Shown here one piece after another: positions 6,187-13,719 of a stretch of 54,769 nucleotides of DNA. A program made the position numbers and the translations under genes. Origin of the DNA: DASPPF01 sp032906705 (GTDB lineage Archaea > Thermoproteota > Nitrososphaeria > Nitrososphaerales > Gagatemarchaeaceae). The first letter of the stretch is position 1, and each line of letters starts with the position of its first letter. Below the pieces are notes generated by a model. It saw nothing but the letters and a program-made list of their open reading frames with translations. It ran no database searches and was not told where the DNA came from. The DNA is taken from contig JAJTZC010000007.1 of assembly GCA_032906705.1 (NCBI GenBank), forward strand, positions 1 through 54,769. The letters run 5' to 3'.

Positions 6187-8307
6187 CTATCCCCCCAGCC
6201 TGAACCTGTTCAGCAGCATTGAATTCATGGTCACGGTTATCGATGAGGCGGCCATCGCTATCGCTGCGAAGATCGGGTTCAGCAGCAACCCGAACGGCGG
6301 ATAGAGCAGGCCTGCTGCGACCGGGACAAGTACGACGTTATAGGCGAAGGCCCAGAACAAGTTCTCCTTTATCTTGCGCACGACCTTCTTGCTCAGCGCA
6401 ATCGCTTTGGATACATCTCCCACATCGCTCCGCATAAGAATGATTCCCCCGCTCTCTTTCGCTATGTCGGTGCCACTTCCTATGGCTATGCCAACGTCAG
6501 ATGCGGCCAGCGCCGGCGCATCGTTAATGCCGTCACCCACCATCGCGACAACTTTCCCTTCTCCTTTGAGTTCGCTGACTACTCTCGCTTTGTCGTGAGG
6601 GAGGACCTCCGCCAGGACTTTCGTGACGCCAAGCTTTCTCCCTATGGCTTCGGCTGTTCTCCTGTTGTCGCCAGTGAGCATCACAACCTCGATGCCCATA
6701 GACTGAAGCTTTCTAACCGCGGCAGGTGCGTTTTCCTTCAGAGTATCGGCGGCAGCGACGATGCCGCTCAGCTTCCCGTTCAGCGCCACGAGCATGGCTG
6801 TCTTGCCATCGGTCTCGAGCGCATGCATCCTCTCCTCTGCCAAATCCGTCTCAATCTTGTTCTCTCGCATCAACATTCTGTTACCAAGCAGTATGGTGGT
6901 TCTCTGGAAGGTGGCTTTCACGCCCTGACCTGGCACGGCCTCGAAGCTCTCGGGATTTCCCACGGACAGCCCGTTCTCTTTGGCTCCTCGCACTATCGCC
7001 TCTCCCAAAGGATGTTCGGAACCCATCTCCGCCACTGCTGCCATCCTGAGCACTTCCTCCTCGTGGCTCTCAAACCCGATTACGTCGGTGAGCGATGGCT
7101 CGCCCTTGGTTAAGGTCCCAGTCTTGTCGAAGACGATTGTGGTTAGCTTGTGTGCCTTCTCGAGGTACTCGCCATTCTTGATCAGCACCCCACTCTGCGC
7201 TCCCTTCGAGGCCCCTATCATGATGGCGGCTGGGGTTGCTATGCCAAGTGCGCAAGGGCACGCGACGATCAGCACGGAGACCAAGACTATGAACGCGAGA
7301 GAGAACGGAAGCCCTCCTCCGAGGTACCAGAAGAGGAACGACCCGACGGCTATGGCAATGACCAGCGGTACGAAGTACGAAGATATTCGGTCTGCCATCC
7401 GCTGTATCGGCGCCTGGGAGACTATCGCCTCCTCAACCATTTTCACGATCTGGGAGAGCGTGGAGTCGGAGCCAACTCTTGTCGCCCTTATTCTCAGCAG
7501 GCCAACCTTATTCATGGTCGCCCCGATCACTTCATCGCCTTCCTTCTTGTCCACGGGCATGCTCTCTCCAGTGACCACTGACTGGTCTACGGACGATTGA
7601 CCCTCAGTCACGACGCCATCCACAGGTATCTTCTCTCCTGGCTTGACCACGAGGACGTCTTCGATCTGCACCTGCTCGACTGGGACCTCCATTTCGACGC
7701 CGTCCTTGACGACCCTGGCCAACTTGGGCTGCAAGTCCAACAGCTGTCTGATTGCGTCCGACGCCTTTCCCTTCACGATGTGCTCCATCGTCTTTCCCAG
7801 CATGATGAACCCTATGATCAGCCCGCTCTCGGTGAAATAGACCGCCGGCCCACCGAAGGTGACCGTCTGGGGGAAAATCCACGGGAAGAAGGTAATGAGG
7901 GTGCTGTATACCCACGCAGCGCTTGTTCCGATCGCTATCAAGCTGTCCATGTTGGCCTCCCTCGCCTTGATGGCATCGAGTGTTCCCTTGTAGAACCTCC
8001 AGCCGCCGATGAACTGAACCGGGGTGGCGAAGAGGAAGAGCCAGACGTAGTTCGGGAGTCCGAGCCAGACGAAGTCGTGGGATACGCCAAGGAGCACAGG
8101 AACTCCGTACTCGAAGACGGCGGTGACACTCCCAAGGACCAGGCTGAACACGGTCAGTGCCTTCAGGCGGCTGAACTCTTTCTCGGGCGCGATGAACTGT
8201 TTATAGCAATTCTCGCTGCAGAAGTAGTAGGTCGTGCCCCTCCGCTCAGCCTTGTAAGGCGCCTTCCTCTCGTCAACGTACATGCCGCAGATGATATCCT
8301 TTGCCAT
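6187..8307 (-). CDS. copA: Copper-transporting P1B-type ATPase with N-terminal YHS domain
   Basis: This 706-residue heavy-metal ATPase has an N-terminal YHS domain in place of an HMA domain (Cys7, Cys30, Cys34). It carries TGES at 246-249, the membrane metal site CPC at 350-352, the phosphorylated Asp394 in DKTGT, the SEHPLG motif at about 430, and GDGINDAP. AYN in TM7 and MAASS in TM8 complete the Cu(I) signature of subgroup IB-1. It pumps Cu(I) out of the cytoplasm at the cost of ATP. It lies two bases after the HMA chaperone gene and five before the TRASH protease, so the three form one transcription unit. Confidence 0.95.
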   Translation of the reverse strand: MAKDIICGMYVDERKAPYKAERRGTTYYFCSENCYKQFIAPEKEFSRLKALTVFSLVLGSVTAVFEYGVPVLLGVSHDFVWLGLPNYVWLFLFATPVQFIGGWRFYKGTLDAIKAREANMDSLIAIGTSAAWVYSTLITFFPWIFPQTVTFGGPAVYFTESGLIIGFIMLGKTMEHIVKGKASDAIRQLLDLQPKLARVVKDGVEMEVPVEQVQIEDVLVVKPGEKIPVDGVVTEGQSSVDQSVVTGESMPVDKKEGDEVIGATMNKVGLLRIRATRVGSDSTLSQIVKMVEEAIVSQAPIQRMADRISSYFVPLVIAIAVGSFLFWYLGGGLPFSLAFIVLVSVLIVACPCALGIATPAAIMIGASKGAQSGVLIKNGEYLEKAHKLTTIVFDKTGTLTKGEPSLTDVIGFESHEEEVLRMAAVAEMGSEHPLGEAIVRGAKENGLSVGNPESFEAVPGQGVKATFQRTTILLGNRMLMRENKIETDLAEERMHALETDGKTAMLVALNGKLSGIVAAADTLKENAPAAVRKLQSMGIEVVMLTGDNRRTAEAIGRKLGVTKVLAEVLPHDKARVVSELKGEGKVVAMVGDGINDAPALAASDVGIAIGSGTDIAKESGGIILMRSDVGDVSKAIALSKKVVRKIKENLFWAFAYNVVLVPVAAGLLYPPFGLLLNPIFAAIAMAASSITVTMNSMLLNRFRLGG

Positions 8308-8309
8308 GC

Positions 8310-8555
8310 CTAGACCATCCTGCCCCTCGTCTCGAATGCCTTATGGCCCGTTTTCTCTATGGCCTTCGTGATGGCTTCAGAGGAGATTCTGTTGGGGTCG
8401 TACTCGACCAATGCCTCCTCCGTGAAGTAGTTTACGCCCGCCCGAGTGACACCGTCTAGTTTCTGGATGCTCTTTGTGATAATCCGGGTGCATTTGGCGC
8501 AGTCTATGCTGAGTATGCGAAAGACGCCCGTCGTCCTGTCTTTGGTACCGCTCAT
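8310..8555 (-). CDS. HMA-domain copper chaperone
   Basis: This 81-residue single-domain protein has a ferredoxin-like HMA fold with the metal pair DCAKC (Cys19 and Cys22) and the family's alternating pattern ending TGHKAFE. It would deliver Cu(I) to the CopA pump encoded two bases downstream, which lacks its own HMA domain. Upstream sits a TATA-like CTAAATAC and the shared element described at 8589-8625. It is a paralogue of the HMA gene at 12038-12289 (DCSGC). Confidence 0.92.
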   Translation of the reverse strand: MSGTKDRTTGVFRILSIDCAKCTRIITKSIQKLDGVTRAGVNYFTEEALVEYDPNRISSEAITKAIEKTGHKAFETRGRMV

Positions 8556-8588
8556 TTCCCTGTTCTGAGGAGTCGGCGCTCGACATTG

Positions 8589-8625
8589 TATTTAGATTGG
8601 ACGTTTCTTTTGTGATGAAATGTGA
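8589..8625 (-). promoter_or_regulatory. Putative copper-responsive promoter element of the HMA-CopA-protease operon
   Basis: Read on the plus strand, TTTTGTGATGAAATGTGA occupies 8608-8625 and a TATA-like TATTTAG ends at 8595. The second HMA gene has the same block (one base different) at 12331-12348 with TATTTAG ending at 12318, again exactly 13 bases between block and box. On the gene strand the block reads as a direct repeat of TCACA separated by a five-base T-rich spacer. Its place upstream of the TATA box fits an activator site. Confidence 0.6.
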
Positions 8626-8646
8626 CCGCGCCGGCCGAGTATGCCG

Positions 8647-9165
8647 CTATATTTCGATGATTATCGAGTTGTCCCCCAGGGCGAATTCCGGATGAACGTC
8701 GGCGCTCTCGAAGACGCTCTGAACGTAGTGGGCAAGGAAGAGGGTACCCTTCGGGCCCAACTCGTGCGCAAGAGTGACGACCTTCTTTCTTTCTTGAGTT
8801 GTTTCAGTGTACTCGAAGAGATTTCCGTAGTCGGCCAGATCCTTCAGATGGGCTATAGCCGACTGAAGCGACACCGAACCTTCCTTTGCCAGTATGAAGA
8901 CCTTGGGGACGTCGCTGCCAGCCAGCTTGCCCGCTTCGATTACAGCATCGTCGGGGGCAGCCTCAAGCACCCTCTTGAAAGTTGGCCTCGATATCTTCAA
9001 CATGTGGAGCTTCTTGACGAACTTGTCGAAGTTGGCATAAGACAGAACTATCTGGTTGACCAGCGTGTTCACACTCACGTTCTGGCGCTTCGCGTCCTCC
9101 TGCAAGGTATTGAAGGCGTGCTCGCTTATCCTGAACGTCCTCGTTACCGTCTTCTCGCTTGCCAA
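8647..9165 (-). CDS. Ribbon-helix-helix-type DNA-binding protein with unknown C-terminal domain
   Basis: This 172-residue protein starts with a strand-helix-helix pattern (TVTRTFRISEHAF, then NVSVNTLVNQIVLSY) like ribbon-helix-helix regulators. About 125 residues of unassigned alpha/beta sequence follow and end in GDNSIIIEI. It sits 21 bases upstream of the regulatory block of the HMA-CopA operon, so it is a candidate regulator of that operon. A TATA-like ATATTTG lies about 35 bases upstream. Confidence 0.7.
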   Translation of the reverse strand: MASEKTVTRTFRISEHAFNTLQEDAKRQNVSVNTLVNQIVLSYANFDKFVKKLHMLKISRPTFKRVLEAAPDDAVIEAGKLAGSDVPKVFILAKEGSVSLQSAIAHLKDLADYGNLFEYTETTQERKKVVTLAHELGPKGTLFLAHYVQSVFESADVHPEFALGDNSIIIEI

Positions 9166-9233
9166 TGCCCCGGCCGTGAGTCGCGCTGAGGCGAAAGATA
9201 TTTGTGCGTTTGCCCGTTAGCGTGCGGAATCGT

Positions 9234-9677
9234 CTACGTCCTCGGCTGAATCGTGGTGAGCCCCATGACCGCGCCGACGAACATCAAGATTGACCCCACC
9301 CAGAATCCCCACATCGTGGGAAACGCTACGACTGCGACAACCAGCAACAGCATAGACCCGTTCCTGACCTTGCCCAGACTGCTTGAGTTCATCCAAACTA
9401 GGCCCAGGACTCCCAGAACCAACGCGACAGCTTCCACGACTAACCAGACTCCTGCCAATCCATACCACCCTGTCCCGCAATAGCCGCCCATCATCCCTCC
9501 GTAATATCCCATCATCCCGCCGAACCCTGAGAAGAACGAAAACATAGTGACTACCATGACAGCGGCGACGCCTTGGATTACGAATCCAGCCAAGGAGAGC
9601 CAAAAAGCTGTCGGGTTGGCCGGTACTTGGGCATCGGTTGCCGCCACGCCGGGATTCTGGTTAGCCGTCGCGTTCAC
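9234..9677 (-). CDS. Four-helix membrane protein with Gly/Met/Tyr-rich loop, unknown function
   Basis: This 147-residue protein has four predicted membrane helices. A loop after the first helix is rich in Gly, Met and Tyr and has one Cys (GGMMGYYGGMMGGYCGTG). Met-rich loops of this type are seen in proteins exposed to Cu(I) or Ag(I), and the same MMG-rich style occurs in the cupredoxin at 12425-12955 and in the membrane regulator at 13120-13713. Copper interaction is inferred from that resemblance and from location. It may be the last gene downstream of the ccdA-like gene. Confidence 0.65.
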   Translation of the reverse strand: MNATANQNPGVAATDAQVPANPTAFWLSLAGFVIQGVAAVMVVTMFSFFSGFGGMMGYYGGMMGGYCGTGWYGLAGVWLVVEAVALVLGVLGLVWMNSSSLGKVRNGSMLLLVVAVVAFPTMWGFWVGSILMFVGAVMGLTTIQPRT

Positions 9678-9773
9678 TATGGCTCCTCAGGTTAGACAGG
9701 TATTTGACGTGTCCGTATGTTCTGCACCCGATTGTGTACGTGGGTCTCGTGAAGCTCAGCTCGGCCCTGGGTG

Positions 9774-10643
9774 TCATCTGGTACTCTCCTGCGCAGGCGC
9801 ATCTTTGCGAAACGCCTTTTTCAGATAGAACCCGGCGCCAAGCAGAACTCCGCCCAAGAAGAGCGCCTGAAAGACCGGGGAAGAAACGAGGCCTTCGACG
9901 GCGTTCTGGATTACTGCCTCGTAGATGTTGAAGAACTCGGAGCCCGGAGTGGGAAGCATGCTGTTTGTGATGCCAAGGAGGACGGTCACGATGCCCATTG
10001 AAAGGAAGATTGCGGCTGCGATCAGCTTCGAAGAGTGAATGGATCCCATACCTGTGTTTATCATTTTGCCCTGCAGGATTCTCTGAACAGAGTCACTCTT
10101 GTCCATGAGCATGGACGCCACGAACAGCGGGAAGACCATCCCAATAACGTACGCCGTTCCTACCAGCAGTGCCCCGAAGAGCGAAGTTGTGAGGGCTGTG
10201 AGTACGAGAATCCCTGCCAGGACAGGTGCGCAGCAGGAGCTCGCGATGCCGGAGAAGGCCCCGAGTGTGAAGACTCCCGGCACACTTGTCTTCTGCAGGT
10301 CCACATTCGGGTTCATCATCGGTATCAGCTGAATCCCGAGAAGGGATGCGATTCCGAGAAAGAGCATGAAGAACCCCCCTATCACGAAGAGAAGCGAGTG
10401 GTTCAAGCCAATGTAGATAGAGATGGCCGTGACGCCCAAAGCTATCGGAAGGAGGATGGCAGCCACACCCAGAGCGAAGACGAGTGTCATACTGAAAATC
10501 GCCGTCCTCCTCTTGAAGCAGGAAGCGAAGTAGGACGGAAGGAGGACGCTGAAGCAGCAGGGCATGGCCAGCGCCACCATCCCCGCTACGAACGAAACGA
10601 TTACCGAAGCGACGAGGAATGCCTCCCCAGTCATCTCATTCAC
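9774..10643 (-). CDS. ccdA: CcdA/DsbD-type transmembrane thiol-electron transporter
   Basis: This 289-residue membrane protein has seven or eight helices. It carries the paired Cys motifs expected of CcdA/DsbD-beta: MPCCFSVLLPSY at residues 27-38 and SSCCAPVLAG at 135-144. Each has an adjacent Cys pair next to Pro, where classical CcdA has one Cys per helix. The family moves reducing equivalents from cytoplasmic thioredoxin to extracytoplasmic thiol proteins. Its start overlaps the glutaredoxin-like gene by eight bases, and a TlpA-like protein precedes that, which completes a plausible thiol relay. Confidence 0.85.
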   Translation of the reverse strand: MNEMTGEAFLVASVIVSFVAGMVALAMPCCFSVLLPSYFASCFKRRTAIFSMTLVFALGVAAILLPIALGVTAISIYIGLNHSLLFVIGGFFMLFLGIASLLGIQLIPMMNPNVDLQKTSVPGVFTLGAFSGIASSCCAPVLAGILVLTALTTSLFGALLVGTAYVIGMVFPLFVASMLMDKSDSVQRILQGKMINTGMGSIHSSKLIAAAIFLSMGIVTVLLGITNSMLPTPGSEFFNIYEAVIQNAVEGLVSSPVFQALFLGGVLLGAGFYLKKAFRKDAPAQESTR

Positions 10644-10908
10644 CTCTCGCTGCCTTTCTCACGGCCTCCTTCAGCGGTTCTTCCATAATCTTGCCTTTTG
10701 CGAAGAGGGTGCCGTTGATGAAGACCGCGGGAGGATAGAGGATGCTGTTCTTGACTGCGAGCGCAACGCCCTCTTCGGAAGCGAAGTCCACCTCCCTAAC
10801 TTGGATTTCGGGGAGCTCCACCTTCAGTTCCCCCAAGATGCGTTTTATGCGGAGGCAGGGGAGACAACCCTCCTTTGTGACCATGCCGACCTCTACAGAG
10901 GGGTTCAC
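10636..10908 (-). CDS. Glutaredoxin/thioredoxin-like protein (CLPC)
   Basis: This 90-residue thioredoxin-fold protein has active site GCLPCLRIKRIL near residue 15 and the conserved cis-Pro strand YPPAVFINGTLF. It probably supplies electrons to the ccdA-like membrane protein, whose gene overlaps its 3' end by eight bases, or takes part in extracytoplasmic disulfide reduction through the upstream TlpA-like protein. There is no signal peptide, so it is cytoplasmic. Confidence 0.85.
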   Translation of the reverse strand: MNPSVEVGMVTKEGCLPCLRIKRILGELKVELPEIQVREVDFASEEGVALAVKNSILYPPAVFINGTLFAKGKIMEEPLKEAVRKAARGE

Positions 10909-10915
10909 CAGAGGC

Positions 10916-11524
10916 TCACCCGAGCGCCGCCTTGACGCTTGCGATCAGCTCGTTCATCGGGACGTACATCGTGTAGGAGCCGTAATCCTTCCTCCACAGG
11001 ACACTTCCATCTTTGCCGACGAGGATGAACGTGTGGCCAGGTGCACTTCCGGAGTGCATCGAGCCGGCATAGAGAGTGGTGTATTCTCGATCGACCTGCA
11101 ACGACTGGTCTGGGAGAACCATCATCCTTGTGATTCCGTTGTTCTGCGCCCATGTCCTCATGTCAAACATCGAGTTGGTGGTTATCGATGCGACGGTTAT
11201 GCCCATCTTACTGAAGACTGAGTAGTTTCTGTCAATGTCAACCATCTGCTGCAGGCAGGGACTGCAGGTTAGGCCCTCGTTAAAGAAGAGAAGAACGTCA
11301 GTCTTGCCCAGATAGTCGGTGAGATTAAAGGAACTACCGTTGACGGATGTCAGCGTAAATTCTGGCGCTTTCGCGCCAGCTACTAGCATGGCGGAGTTGC
11401 CGCCGTTCGCCTGGCCCGCCACGTAAACGATTGCCGCGATTGCGGCCACGAAGAGGGTCACGACTATGAGCGCGTTCCTTGTCCCGTGGCTCCGTTTTCT
11501 GAGTGATTTCCTCTGCCTAGCCAT
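10916..11524 (-). CDS. Membrane-anchored TlpA/peroxiredoxin-like thiol oxidoreductase
   Basis: This 202-residue protein has a basic N-terminus and one membrane helix (about residues 18-38), then an AhpC/TSA-type thioredoxin fold. The fold opens GAKAPEFTLTSVNGSSF, carries CSPCLQQM as redox site and ends with HTFILVGKDGSVLW. It faces the outside, where such proteins reduce disulfides or heme/Cu-protein cysteines. It lies seven bases upstream of the CLPC glutaredoxin-like gene. With the ccdA-like gene it likely serves assembly of the nearby copper and cytochrome proteins. Confidence 0.85.
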   Translation of the reverse strand: MARQRKSLRKRSHGTRNALIVVTLFVAAIAAIVYVAGQANGGNSAMLVAGAKAPEFTLTSVNGSSFNLTDYLGKTDVLLFFNEGLTCSPCLQQMVDIDRNYSVFSKMGITVASITTNSMFDMRTWAQNNGITRMMVLPDQSLQVDREYTTLYAGSMHSGSAPGHTFILVGKDGSVLWRKDYGSYTMYVPMNELIASVKAALG

Positions 11525-11729
11525 AATGGAACACGCTGATTTTTCGCTCAGTGTTCTTTGGATTTAGTGGTGCTCCCAAACGTATTAGGGCCTGTCCCAA
11601 CGATTCTTGACTGCGAATAGCACTACCTAGTCCGTCGAAGTCGAGTAGCACTGAAATGAATGGTAGAGAGAGCACGGAAATGGTAACTGCCAAAACCTCA
11701 TGGCCGATGGCTGAGCTTGTTTCGTCCAT
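11517..11729 (-). CDS. Small hypothetical protein, possibly membrane-associated
   Basis: This 70-residue frame exactly fills the gap between the His-rich membrane protein and the TlpA-like gene. Its ATG immediately follows the upstream gene's stop, and its end overlaps the TlpA-like start by eight bases. It has one moderately hydrophobic stretch (VLAVTISVLSLPFISVLL). The tight packing is the main support. No family was recognised and it could be non-coding. Confidence 0.4.
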   Translation of the reverse strand: MDETSSAIGHEVLAVTISVLSLPFISVLLDFDGLGSAIRSQESLGQALIRLGAPLNPKNTERKISVFHYG

Positions 11730-11921
11730 TCATTGACTCGCCTCGTCTTCGTGGTTTGCGTGTTCCTCATGGCCTCCGTGACCGTGAGCACCATGCCCGA
11801 ATAGGTGCATGAACACCATCAAGCCTGCGAGTGCTACGTACGACCACGCTCCTCCGACCAGCACACCTGCGAGTATTGCCGCCCCCAATAGAACAATCGC
11901 CACCGAGGTTAGAACCCGCAA
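11730..11921 (-). CDS. Small two-helix membrane protein with His-rich tail
   Basis: This 63-residue protein has two hydrophobic helices (about residues 5-25 and 28-44) followed by a tail rich in His and acidic residues (GHGAHGHGGHEEHANHED). It resembles small DUF2933-type proteins often found beside copper and heavy-metal genes. The tail would bind divalent or soft metals. It appears to start the run of genes leading to the TlpA/glutaredoxin/ccdA group. Confidence 0.7.
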   Translation of the reverse strand: MRVLTSVAIVLLGAAILAGVLVGGAWSYVALAGLMVFMHLFGHGAHGHGGHEEHANHEDEASQ

Positions 11922-12037
11922 TCTAGGCTATTCCTCCCCTCACCGGACCAGGCGTGAAAGGGAGTTCCTCAGACTCCACAAACCCAAAGTCCTCAGTCCG
12001 ACGACATCGCTGACACGAACAACGCGTTTCGCCACGA

Positions 12038-12289
12038 TCACATCCCTCTTCTATGCGTAATCTCGAACGCCTTGTATCCTGCCTTCTCGATTGCCTTCTT
12101 GATCTGGCCGGGTGTCACTTTCGTAGGATCGTAACTCACGTAGACCTTGTCAGTGATGTAATTGATTCCAACATTCCTGATTCCGTCAATCCTCTTGAGC
12201 GATTTGGTAATTATCCCGGCACAACCGCTGCAGTCCAGATTAGTCAAGAAGAACACTCCTGCAGCCCCGTTCGTTTTCGACATGGCCAT
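12038..12289 (-). CDS. HMA-domain copper chaperone, second paralogue
   Basis: This 83-residue single HMA domain has the metal motif DCSGC (Cys20 and Cys23) and ends AGYKAFE, close in sequence to the chaperone at 8310-8555. It has no adjacent ATPase; the nearest downstream genes encode the His-rich membrane protein and the thiol relay. It may deliver copper to the export pump or to extracytoplasmic targets. Its promoter shares the 18-base block and spacing seen before the first HMA gene. The start may be ATG 12289 or ATG 12283. Confidence 0.9.
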   Translation of the reverse strand: MAMSKTNGAAGVFFLTNLDCSGCAGIITKSLKRIDGIRNVGINYITDKVYVSYDPTKVTPGQIKKAIEKAGYKAFEITHRRGM

Positions 12290-12310
12290 CGGATTACTGG
12301 GAGGACAGAG

Positions 12311-12348
12311 ATATTTAGCGCGGCGGTATTTTTTGTGATAAAATGTGA
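12311..12348 (-). promoter_or_regulatory. Second copy of the putative copper-responsive promoter element
   Basis: Plus-strand TTTTGTGATAAAATGTGA at 12331-12348 differs by one base from the block at 8608-8625. The TATA-like ATATTTAG at 12311-12318 is separated from it by the same 13 bases. The intervening sequence differs, so the conservation is specific to block and TATA box. The HMA start follows about 22 bases after the box. Confidence 0.6.
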
Positions 12349-12424
12349 TTACCCTCGCCGGAGGGTCGAAATCTTTACTTGAAAAATAGCGAAGGAAGGG
12401 GGTCCACCTTCTCGTGGAGGTCCC

Positions 12425-12955
12425 CTACCCAGTCACTGTTATTGTTCCAATCATGTTGGGATGAACATCGCAGTAGTAGGTGTAAGTCCCTGGTGTGTTG
12501 AAGGTGTAGCTGAAGCTCTGCATGTGGTTGAGCTCGTGCGAGTCGAACAGGTTCGCCGGAGCCTGCTCCGACCCGGATGTGACAGTGTGCTGCACAAAGT
12601 CCATGTTGACCCACGTCGCTGTGGTGCCCTTGGAGATGGTGAGAGCTGTGGGGTAGAAGGCGTTGTTGGCGATGGCGACAAGCGCGCCCCCCGCGGTCGT
12701 GTTCCAGACGTGGCTTGGATAGTTTGCCGTGTACCGCTGATACTGGCTCATCATTCCTCCGTAGCCACCCATTATCGGTCCGCTTCCCATCATACCCGCC
12801 GCGTACGTCGGTGCCCTTCCCATCATCCCGCTCCCGTATCCAAATCCGCCCATCATGCCTCCAGGATACGCGCCCAGCTGTGATGGCGCCCATCCCATCA
12901 TTCCGTAAACCGTGCCGGCCGAGAGGACTACGGCGATTGCCACGCCCAGTCCCAA
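12425..12955 (-). CDS. Met/Gly-rich blue-copper (plastocyanin-like) protein, start codon unclear
   Basis: The C-terminal ~95 residues form a plastocyanin-like domain with type-1 copper ligands: FVQHTV, then YYCDVHPNM (Cys, His and Met). The N-terminal part is a signal anchor followed by an MMG/Gly/Tyr-rich linker. TTG 12955 is the first standard start, but the frame continues upstream with a textbook signal peptide (KKTKNSYIVV) and no ATG, GTG or TTG. A strong GGAGGTGA at 12984-12991 precedes an in-frame ACG at 12979-12977. Either ACG is the real start or the start was mutated or mis-sequenced. It probably carries electrons for the nearby cytochrome b complex. Confidence 0.85.
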   Translation of the reverse strand: MGLGVAIAVVLSAGTVYGMMGWAPSQLGAYPGGMMGGFGYGSGMMGRAPTYAAGMMGSGPIMGGYGGMMSQYQRYTANYPSHVWNTTAGGALVAIANNAFYPTALTISKGTTATWVNMDFVQHTVTSGSEQAPANLFDSHELNHMQSFSYTFNTPGTYTYYCDVHPNMIGTITVTG

Positions 12956-13032
12956 GACGACGATGTAGCTGTTCTTCGTTTTCTTTCACCTCCGGCCGTA
13001 GTATACGCGGGATGGGGTTATGGTAGTTCGCT

Positions 13033-13069
13033 GAAACGAAACAGTGAAACAGTTTCGGTGAAACAGTTG
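13033..13069 (-). promoter_or_regulatory. Repeated GAAACAGT boxes upstream of the cupredoxin gene
   Basis: GAAACAGT occurs at 13038, 13046 and 13060 with a further GAAAC at 13033. The middle copy forms a perfect palindrome, GAAACAGTTTC (13046-13056). The boxes lie about 50-80 bases before the cupredoxin's translation start and just after the gene for a membrane-anchored winged-helix protein, a natural candidate to bind them. Confidence 0.45.
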
Positions 13070-13119
13070 CGCTCAATCTTTGCAATTATTGATGGAATAC
13101 GGCGATGAAGCTGAATGAA

Positions 13120-13713
13120 CTAGGTATCCGAGTCCTTGCTATCTCCCGCGGGTTTCTTCAACCAAGGCGCAAGAGATACTTCGTTTGTGTTCCCTTTCTT
13201 GGCCACCATGACTATCCCTCTCTCCGCGAACCTAGAGATTATCCTGTGCGTCTTCAGCCTGCTCAGACCCGATTCCTTGACTACGAATTTCTGAAGATAC
13301 CTCCCATCGTGCGACGCGATTACCTCAAGCACCTTCTTCTCCTCTGGCTTTGAAGTGCGAAGCATCACTGCCCAATCTTCCCCGGTATTGCCGGTATTGT
13401 CGGTATTGTTTCCCGTCTTCGATGGTAATTCGGAGGGCGTGGTTATCATCCTAATCTCAGGGAGAGCGAGATAGTAGACCAGTCCACCGATTCCACCCGC
13501 CATCAGCACGAAGATTGCTGCGACGGTTGTCCAGACGTAGGGGGGCATCGGAGATGCCATACCATTGACGTACTGGTTGCCCATCATCTGACCCATGATT
13601 CCGACCATCGACCCGTTTCCCGTCTGATAGTTTGAGAGATACCATACCGCGACCGAGAGGAATGCGACCAGAGAAGCAATCACCAGGAGCAGAAAGACAA
13701 CGGTTCTTCTCAA
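13120..13713 (-). CDS. Membrane-anchored winged-helix regulator with Met-rich outer loop
   Basis: This 197-residue protein has two membrane helices (about residues 5-25 and 58-80). The loop between them is Met/Gly-rich (SMVGIMGQMMGNQYVNGM). A Thr/Asn linker and a C-terminal MarR-like winged helix follow (EEKKVLEVIASHDGRYLQK, then SRLKTHRIISRF and ERGIVMVAKKG). The design suggests direct sensing of extracytoplasmic Cu(I) or redox state by the Met loop and transmission to DNA. It follows the cytochrome b gene by six bases and precedes the cupredoxin gene, whose upstream region holds repeated boxes. Confidence 0.78.
   Translation of the reverse strand: MRRTVVFLLLVIASLVAFLSVAVWYLSNYQTGNGSMVGIMGQMMGNQYVNGMASPMPPYVWTTVAAIFVLMAGGIGGLVYYLALPEIRMITTPSELPSKTGNNTDNTGNTGEDWAVMLRTSKPEEKKVLEVIASHDGRYLQKFVVKESGLSRLKTHRIISRFAERGIVMVAKKGNTNEVSLAPWLKKPAGDSKDSDT
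13382..13408. repeat. Three tandem copies of a 9-base unit inside the regulator gene
   Basis: CCGGTATTG, CCGGTATTG and TCGGTATTG follow one another. In the minus-strand reading frame they encode the Asn/Thr/Asp/Gly linker between the membrane part and the winged helix, so copy number could change linker length without breaking the frame. Confidence 0.75.
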
Positions 13714-13719
13714 TCACTT

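Noticed and set aside
7597..8313. Long plus-strand frame opposite copA
   Set aside because: His/Asp/Leu-rich shadow of a GC-rich real gene; copA is certain on the other strand.
9217..9603. Alternative minus-strand frame within the four-helix membrane gene
   Set aside because: Arg-rich shadow frame; the overlapping frame at 9234-9677 has clear membrane helices.
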